Part shown: positions 15,080 to 19,889 of the stretch, piece after piece
Numbering within the stretch: the stretch's first letter is position 1
How the letters are laid out: each line of letters begins with the position of its first letter
DNA from: Opitutus sp. GAS368
GTDB lineage: Bacteria; Verrucomicrobiota; Verrucomicrobiia; Opitutales; UBA953
NCBI GenBank assembly: GCA_945906115.1
Contig: CAMDQP010000013.1
Location: 1-19,889, forward strand
Reading direction: 5' to 3'
DNA: 19,889 nt
Notes under the pieces: model-generated
Told to the model about the DNA's origin: nothing
Databases searched by the model: none
What the model saw: only the letters and a program-made list of their open reading frames with translations
Made by a program: the position numbers and the translations under genes

Positions 15080-16576
15080 ATGCAATCCGACATTGGTCTC
15101 ATCGGTCTGGCCGTCATGGGTCAGAACCTCGCCCTCAACATCGCCGACCACGGCTTCGCGATCTCGGTGTATAACCGCACGACCGCCAAGACCGACGAGT
15201 TTGTGAAGGAAAACCCGAGCACCCCGGGGAAGCTGACTGGCTGCCCGACCATCAAGGATTTCGCCGCTTCACTCAAAAAGCCCCGCAAGGCCGTCATCTT
15301 GGTCAAGGCCGGCGGACCGACCGACGCCGTGATCAACGAACTCGCCGCGGCCTTCGAGCCCGGCGACATCATCATCGACGGCGGCAACGCCCTCTGGACG
15401 GACACCATCCGCCGCGAGAAGGAACTTAAGGCTAAGGGCCTCCGCTTCATCGGCTCCGGCGTGTCCGGTGGCGAAGAAGGCGCCCGTTTCGGACCGTCCC
15501 TCATGCCCGGTGGCGATGCCGCCGCCTGGGCCGAACTGAAGCCCATCTGGGAAGCCGTCGCTTCCAAGGTCGATGCTGTCACCGGCGTGGAACTCACCGG
15601 CGCGTCCCCGGGTAAGCCCATCAAAGGCGGCGTCCCCTGCGTAGCCCATATCGGACCCGACGGCGCCGGCCACTACGTCAAGATGGTCCACAACGGCATC
15701 GAGTACGGCGACATGCAGATGATCTGCGAAGCCTACGACCTCATGCGCGGCCTCCTCGGCATGACCCCGGACGAGATTGGCACCACCTTCGAAGAATGGA
15801 ACCAAGGCGACCTGAACTCCTTCCTCATCGAGATCACCGCCAAGGTGCTCAAGCAGAAGGACCCTGAGACCGGCGTGCCGTTGGTCGACGTCATCCTCGA
15901 TACCGCCGGCCAGAAGGGCACGGGCAAGTGGACCAGCGCCAACGCCCTCGACATGGGTGTCGCCGCCCCGACCATCGCCGAAGCCGTCTTCGCCCGCTGC
16001 CTCTCCGCCGTGAAGGATGAGCGCGTCAAAGCCGCCAAGGTCCTCCGCGGCCCGAAGCGCGCGATGACCAATCCCGACCGAGCCAAGGTCATCGAACAAA
16101 TCCGCGATGCGCTTTATTGCTCCAAAATCTGCTCCTACGCGCAGGGCTTCCAGCTCATGCGCGAGGCCCAGAACGAATACAAGTGGAAGCTTAACTTCGG
16201 CGAGATCGCCCAGATCTGGCGCGGCGGTTGCATCATTCGCGCCCGCTTCCTCCAGAAGATCACGGAAGCCTTCGCCAAGAAGCCCCGCCTAGATAACCTC
16301 CTCCTCGACCCGTACTTCAAGAAGACGGTCAAGAAGGCGCAGAAGAACTGGCGCAAGGTCATCGCCCTCGCAGTGAAGCACGGCATCCCCGTGCCGACCC
16401 TCGGTTCATCGCTCTCCTACTTCGACTCCTACCGCACCGAGAACCTTCCGCAGAACCTGCTCCAGGGTCAGCGCGACTTCTTCGGTGCCCACACCTACGA
16501 GCGCAAGGACAAGCCCCGCGGCGAGTTCTTCCACATCGACTGGCCGGATCCCCAGCGCCCGCAGATCAAGGCCTAA
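15080..16576 (+). CDS. gnd: 6-Phosphogluconate dehydrogenase (decarboxylating)
   Basis: Gnd oxidises 6-phosphogluconate to ribulose 5-phosphate and CO2 in the oxidative pentose phosphate pathway. From the ATG at 15080 it has 498 residues. The Rossmann part has GLAVMGQN (9-16) and YNRT (31-34); the Asn-Arg-Thr after strand 2 points to NADP+. Substrate motifs are GSGVSGGEEGARFGPS (125-140), KMVHNGIEYGDMQ (201-213) and DTAGQKGTGKW (274-284). It is somewhat longer than the common 470-residue form because of an insert near 164-186 (about 15 residues before GGVPCVAHIG). A TTG at 15068 would add four residues, but the ATG gives the typical MxxDIGLIGLAVMG start. The gene stands alone and ends at a strong terminator. 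Confidence 0.96.
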   Translation: MQSDIGLIGLAVMGQNLALNIADHGFAISVYNRTTAKTDEFVKENPSTPGKLTGCPTIKDFAASLKKPRKAVILVKAGGPTDAVINELAAAFEPGDIIIDGGNALWTDTIRREKELKAKGLRFIGSGVSGGEEGARFGPSLMPGGDAAAWAELKPIWEAVASKVDAVTGVELTGASPGKPIKGGVPCVAHIGPDGAGHYVKMVHNGIEYGDMQMICEAYDLMRGLLGMTPDEIGTTFEEWNQGDLNSFLIEITAKVLKQKDPETGVPLVDVILDTAGQKGTGKWTSANALDMGVAAPTIAEAVFARCLSAVKDERVKAAKVLRGPKRAMTNPDRAKVIEQIRDALYCSKICSYAQGFQLMREAQNEYKWKLNFGEIAQIWRGGCIIRARFLQKITEAFAKKPRLDNLLLDPYFKKTVKKAQKNWRKVIALAVKHGIPVPTLGSSLSYFDSYRTENLPQNLLQGQRDFFGAHTYERKDKPRGEFFHIDWPDPQRPQIKA

Positions 16577-16595
16577 GCGCCTTGACGGAAACAGG

Positions 16596-16622
16596 AAGGG
16601 CGTCCGCAAGGACGCCCTTTTT
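16596..16622 (+). terminator. Intrinsic terminator of gnd
   Basis: A perfect 10-base-pair stem, AAGGGCGTCC (16596-16605) with GGACGCCCTT (16610-16619), is closed by a GCAA tetraloop. The T run continues to 16622. It begins 19 bases after the gnd stop. The lack of a T run on the opposite strand means it is a weaker stop for the convergent export operon, whose last gene ends at 16633. Confidence 0.9.
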
Positions 16623-16632
16623 ATTTGGCGAG

Positions 16633-18015
16633 TTACTCGGCGGACCAACCGCCGCCCGTGGCGGCGGCGAGGCGCACCGCGACCTGCCGGCGCTCCCAGA
16701 CGACCATCGAGAGCGTGCGCGCGGCCGTGGCTTCGTCTCGGCGCGCGATCAGCATCTCATTCTCGGTCGCGAGGCCAGCCTGGCGGCGGGCCTCGGCATT
16801 GGTGAGCCGGACACGCACCGCGGTGAGCACCCGCGCCGTCAGTTCTTCCTGAGTAGCGAGCTCGCGCAGATCGGCGAGCGCGTCCTCGACTTCACGGAAA
16901 GCGCCGAGGACGGCCTTCGTCCATTCCGCTCCCGAGCCGTCAATGCGCGCGCGGGCGACCTCAAGGTTGGCTTCGCGTCGACCAGCGTCGAAGAGCGGCA
17001 GATCGACCGAAGGGGTCAGCGTCCAGAAACTCGATGAGCCCCGGCCCACGCGCGCAGCCGGATCGGCCTGCCAGCCAGCCTGACCATTGAGCGTGACGGA
17101 AGGATAAAAGTCGGCGATGGCTGCGCCTTCGCGCGAGAGCGCGGCGTCGATCCGCGCGGCAGCTGCAGCGAGGTCGGGACGACGAAGCAAGAGCTCCGAG
17201 GGCACGCCCGCGCCGAAGGTCGGCATCGCGGCAGCACCCTTCGCGGCAGGAAGTTGGACGCCAGGGGCGGAACCAATCAGAGCGCGGAGCGCGTTCTCGA
17301 CGGCGGCGACGCGGCGGCGGCCGAGGCCTTCATCAACCTTGGCCTGGGCGGCGGCGAGACGCGCAGAGGAAAGCGGGTCGGAGTCGAGTAAGCCCGCGAC
17401 CACGGTCTGCTCGATAATCTCCATCTCACGCAGGCGCGTGGCAAATTCGGCTTCGAGGAAAGCGAGCTGCTCGCGAGCGCCGCGGACGGCGAACCACAGA
17501 CGGGCTACTTCGGCGGACAGGGCGAGGTTCGCCTGTTCGACGGTGAACTTGGCCGCGCGCGAATCGAACTCGGCGGCCTTCGACCTGGCGGCTTCACGCC
17601 CCCAGAGGTCGAGTTCCCAAGAGGCTTTGGCGCCGGCGGCGCCGACGTCGGTGCGACGCGGGATACCGAAACCGACTGGTGTGCGACCGGTGTCGAGCGA
17701 GATTCGGGAGGATTCCAAACCAGCGCCGACGGAAACGGCGGGCTGATTGCCAGCATTGGCGGAGGCAAGCAAGGCCACCGCTTCACGCTGACGCGCGCGG
17801 GCGATGGCGAGGTCGGGGCTGTTCTTCCGTGCCTGCGCAATCAGTTCGAGCAAGGCCGCGTCACCGAACGCCTCCGCCCACTTCGCGTCGGCGACGACAC
17901 CAGCCTGCGAGAACGCCGGCGCTGTGACGGTGGCCACGGGCCACGCCGTCGGATCGTGCGCACAGCCTGCGAGGACGAGCGCCGCGAGGAGGAACGTCTT
18001 ATTTACCCGGAGCAT
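16633..18015 (-). CDS. Outer-membrane efflux lipoprotein (TolC/NodT family)
   Basis: This is the outer-membrane channel of a tripartite exporter. From the ATG at 18015 it has 460 residues. The N-terminus MLRVNKTFLLAALVLAGC is a lipoprotein signal peptide with lipobox LAGC, and C18 is the probable lipidated residue. Two outer-membrane efflux repeats follow. ASWELDLWGR (131-140) is the classic NodT-family motif of the first repeat, and the SELLLRRPDL and DLPLFDAGRREAN segments mark the second. A longer frame opens at 18084, but those 23 residues precede the signal peptide and lie within the upstream gene. The start overlaps the adaptor gene's end by 17 bases. It is the last gene of the export operon and ends near the gnd terminator. 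The substrate is unknown. Confidence 0.93.
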   Translation of the reverse strand: MLRVNKTFLLAALVLAGCAHDPTAWPVATVTAPAFSQAGVVADAKWAEAFGDAALLELIAQARKNSPDLAIARARQREAVALLASANAGNQPAVSVGAGLESSRISLDTGRTPVGFGIPRRTDVGAAGAKASWELDLWGREAARSKAAEFDSRAAKFTVEQANLALSAEVARLWFAVRGAREQLAFLEAEFATRLREMEIIEQTVVAGLLDSDPLSSARLAAAQAKVDEGLGRRRVAAVENALRALIGSAPGVQLPAAKGAAAMPTFGAGVPSELLLRRPDLAAAAARIDAALSREGAAIADFYPSVTLNGQAGWQADPAARVGRGSSSFWTLTPSVDLPLFDAGRREANLEVARARIDGSGAEWTKAVLGAFREVEDALADLRELATQEELTARVLTAVRVRLTNAEARRQAGLATENEMLIARRDEATAARTLSMVVWERRQVAVRLAAATGGGWSAE

Positions 18016-18922
18016 TTTGGGAGGCGTCGATATAGACGTCCATCTGCTGGCCGACGAAGAGCACGCGTCCGGTCGGGCGCTCAAACTGGTAGATCACTTG
18101 CAGCACGCGGGTGTCGACGCGCTCAATGCTCGCACCGGTGAGCGAAGTCTTCGGGATGACGAAGGGCTCGATGCGGACGAATTTCAGAGCGATCGAACGG
18201 TCCTTGCCACCAGCCAGGGAACTCTCGCCCTTGAGGTAGCCTTTGGCGGGTAGACCTTCGCGCATGCGGGAGGCCAACTGCTCGTCGACGTCGCAACGGA
18301 TTTGCAAGGTGGAGATATCCCCAAGGACCACTGGGGCCTTGGCGCCGGCGGCCACGAATTCACCGACGCGCACGCCGACCTGGAGCACCGTCGCGTCGAT
18401 GGGCGAACGGAGCACAAGCCGATCGAGCAGCACCGCCGTCTGATCGAGTTGGGCTTTGGTGAGGGCGAGCTTGGCCTTCGCTTCCTTGGCGGCCATCTGG
18501 TAAGAAAAAAGTTCGGAGGCGGAGACCGCGCCACTGTCCTTGATGCCGGTCCAGCGACGGGCAGCGTCTTCCGCGCGTTCGGCGGTAGCTTCAGCGGCGG
18601 AAACCGCAGCCACCTGGACAGCATGCTGGGCACGGAGATCGCGATCATCGAGCGTGAGAATCGGGTCGCCGGCCTTCACCTTGGCCCAGACCTTCACGTG
18701 GACCTTGGCGACCGTGCCGGACGTGGGCGAACCCAAGAGAGTATTCTCGGCGGCGGCCTCGATAAGCCCGGCGGCGGCGATGAGGCCGTCCTTATCGCGG
18801 GTGGCGGGCTCATAGGGCGGTGGCTTGATCGGCGCCTCATTGGCCGTGCCGCGGGTGAGCTGCCAAGCAGAGACGGCGCCGGCGAGGGCGAGGGCGAAGA
18901 GCAGGATGCGTTTCTTAAACAT
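17999..18922 (-). CDS. HlyD/DevB-like periplasmic adaptor (membrane fusion protein)
   Basis: This protein should link the inner-membrane ABC transporter to the outer-membrane channel. From the ATG at 18922 it has 307 residues. A signal anchor (about 4-21) is followed by the first lipoyl half (GSPTSGTVAKVHVKVWAKVK, about 64-83, then GDPILTLDDRDL). An Ala/Lys/Glu-rich alpha-helical hairpin comes next (about 95-168), then the second lipoyl half (LRSPIDATVLQVGVRVGEFV, 171-190) and a beta-barrel domain (about 203-300). The frame extends to 19057, but the extra 45 residues are Arg-rich and overlap the ATPase gene, so the ATG 8 bases after that gene is chosen. The gene order resembles DevB-type ABC exporters. 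RND adaptors share this fold, but no RND pump is present. Confidence 0.92.
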   Translation of the reverse strand: MFKKRILLFALALAGAVSAWQLTRGTANEAPIKPPPYEPATRDKDGLIAAAGLIEAAAENTLLGSPTSGTVAKVHVKVWAKVKAGDPILTLDDRDLRAQHAVQVAAVSAAEATAERAEDAARRWTGIKDSGAVSASELFSYQMAAKEAKAKLALTKAQLDQTAVLLDRLVLRSPIDATVLQVGVRVGEFVAAGAKAPVVLGDISTLQIRCDVDEQLASRMREGLPAKGYLKGESSLAGGKDRSIALKFVRIEPFVIPKTSLTGASIERVDTRVLQVIYQFERPTGRVLFVGQQMDVYIDASQNAPGK

Positions 18923-18930
18923 AAGAGGGA

Positions 18931-19659
18931 TCAGAGATGGGTCGCATCGAGGAGCTTCGGGTCGTCGACCACGCGGCTGATGCGGCCGTCTTCCATCTCC
19001 GCGATGCGGTCGGCGAAGCGGAAGATACGATGATCGTGCGAAACGACGACCACGCAACGTTCAGGGGAACGGGAAAGGTCACGGACGAGTTCCATGATGT
19101 GCCCGCCGGTGTCCTTATCCAGGGCCGAGGTGGGTTCATCGCAGATGAGGAGCGGCGGTTCGTGGACGAGCGCGCGGGCGATGGCGACGCGCTGCTGCTG
19201 GCCGCCAGAGAGCGCGTTAGGGCGGCCATCTTCGCGGCCCTTGAGGCCGACCTTATCGATGATCGCGAGCGAGCGAGCGTGGGCTTCATCGTAAGGACGG
19301 CCCTGGATGAGGAGCGGCACCATCACGTTCTCCATCACGGAGAGCGTGGGGATGAGGTTGAACGACTGGAAGACGAAGCCGAGGTGCTTGCGGCGAAACG
19401 CCGTGAGCTCCTCCTGGCCGAGGCCGTCGAGGCGCTGGCCGAAGACCTCGACCGTGCCGGCCTGCGGCGTGAGCGTACCCGCGATAACGGAGAGGAGCGT
19501 CGTCTTCCCGCAGCCGGAGGGGCCGACGAGCATGATGAGTTCGCCGCGGCGGGCTTCGAAGTCGGCCTGCTGGAGCGCGACGACCTGGTTCTCCGGCGTG
19601 CCGAAGAACATATCCACGCCGGAGGCGCGAACGGCGATAGTGTGGGCGAGGGGGCTCAT
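18931..19659 (-). CDS. ABC transporter ATP-binding protein (DevA/LolD/MacB type)
   Basis: This ATPase powers the neighbouring FtsX-like permease. The 242 residues carry every nucleotide-binding motif: Walker A GPSGCGKT (46-53), Q-loop with Q98 in FVFQSFNL, signature LSGGQ (150-154), Walker B LLICDE (170-175), D-loop SALD (178-181) and switch His H208. The EVFGQRLDGL segment and FQSFNLIPTLSVMENV resemble the LolD/MacB/DevA branch. With the adaptor next door it fits a DevA-type exporter best. The ATG at 19659 overlaps the permease stop as ATGA. LolCDE-type lipoprotein release is less likely, because that system uses no HlyD adaptor or TolC-like channel. Confidence 0.94.
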   Translation of the reverse strand: MSPLAHTIAVRASGVDMFFGTPENQVVALQQADFEARRGELIMLVGPSGCGKTTLLSVIAGTLTPQAGTVEVFGQRLDGLGQEELTAFRRKHLGFVFQSFNLIPTLSVMENVMVPLLIQGRPYDEAHARSLAIIDKVGLKGREDGRPNALSGGQQQRVAIARALVHEPPLLICDEPTSALDKDTGGHIMELVRDLSRSPERCVVVVSHDHRIFRFADRIAEMEDGRISRVVDDPKLLDATHL

Positions 19660-19889
19660 CCGCGGAAGACCGAGGCGGCGTCGACGCGCGACACCTTGAT
19701 AATGCCGATGATGGCGGAGACGAAGCTGATGCCCAGCACGAGGACGAACGTCGCCCAGAGGATCTGCGGATACATCACGAAGGGTGGCATGCCCTTCTCA
19801 ATCATCGCGCGCCCGATGCCCTGCGCCATCCCGGCGCCGAGGCCGAAGCCGATGAGCCCGGCGGTAAAGGCCTGCACGAAGAGCATGCG
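19656..19889 (-). CDS. ABC transporter permease, FtsX/DevC-like (5' end outside window)
   Basis: Only the last 77 codons are inside the window. They show two membrane segments (about LFVQAFTAGLIGFGLGAGMA, and ILWATFVLVLGISFVSAIIG) and the ending KVSRVDAASVFRG. That ending matches the usual C-terminus of FtsX-domain permeases of the MacB/DevC type, where a short Asp-containing turn follows the last helix. The gene reads leftwards into the ATPase with an ATGA overlap. The start lies beyond the right edge; the ATG at 19886 is internal. It is the likely inner-membrane subunit of the export system. Confidence 0.85.
   Translation of the reverse strand, partial: RMLFVQAFTAGLIGFGLGAGMAQGIGRAMIEKGMPPFVMYPQILWATFVLVLGISFVSAIIGIIKVSRVDAASVFRG

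Noticed and set aside
15269..16099. A 276-codon open frame on the minus strand within gnd
   Set aside because: It is antisense to a complete 6-phosphogluconate dehydrogenase, and its His/Asp/Gly-rich translation looks like a frame shadow.

Overview
The window is about 20 kb of gene-dense, high-G+C chromosomal DNA with ordinary bacterial housekeeping content. I see no tRNA, rRNA, CRISPR array, transposase, integrase or phage gene. The organism is a didermic (Gram-negative-type) bacterium: it has KDO-8-phosphate synthase for lipopolysaccharide and a TolC-type outer-membrane lipoprotein. It makes menaquinone by the classical o-succinylbenzoate route, since menC and menE are both present. The gene set, the style of the proteins and the scarcity of Shine-Dalgarno sequences would fit a member of Verrucomicrobiota (Opitutales-like). 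That placement is an inference from family resemblance and was not tested by a search.

Layout, left to right. (1) 1-2539, minus strand: a ferrous iron uptake operon, feoA - feoB - a small Cys-rich FeoB-associated membrane protein that runs off the left edge. The genes are joined by 4-base stop/start overlaps and are preceded by a Fur-box-like palindrome. (2) 2664-4196, plus: a proton-coupled peptide transporter (POT family). (3) 4181-7411, minus: guaB (IMP dehydrogenase), a membrane-anchored Ala/Pro/Val-rich protein of unknown function, and xthA (exonuclease III), closely spaced as an operon. (4) 7505-9648, plus: menC and menE, overlapping by 4 bases. (5) 9645-14936, minus: a likely six-gene operon, coaC - queG - unknown membrane protein - gmk - polX - kdsA. 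It mixes coenzyme A synthesis, tRNA modification, GMP phosphorylation, DNA repair and KDO synthesis. (6) 15080-16576, plus: gnd (6-phosphogluconate dehydrogenase) with a strong intrinsic terminator. (7) 16633-19889, minus: a tripartite ABC export operon, FtsX-like permease (truncated by the right edge) - ATPase - HlyD-like adaptor - TolC/NodT-like outer-membrane lipoprotein.

Coding density is very high. The longest stretch without a gene is the 143-base divergent region 14937-15079, and no gap exceeds 300 bases. Many long open frames lie antisense to real genes; these are high-GC shadows and were left out. Several starts were moved inward from the longest open frame (guaB, menC, menE, gmk, gnd, the adaptor and the outer-membrane lipoprotein), because an in-frame ATG, or a GTG overlapping the upstream stop, fits the family N-terminus better.

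I do not see a convincing new biological system here. The items most worth a second look are the Fur-type palindrome abutting feoA, a short motif repeated three times in the unknown anchored protein at 4956-5828, the unknown membrane protein coupled to gmk/polX, the short MenE-like ligase, the tripartite exporter of unknown substrate, and the general lack of Shine-Dalgarno sequences.
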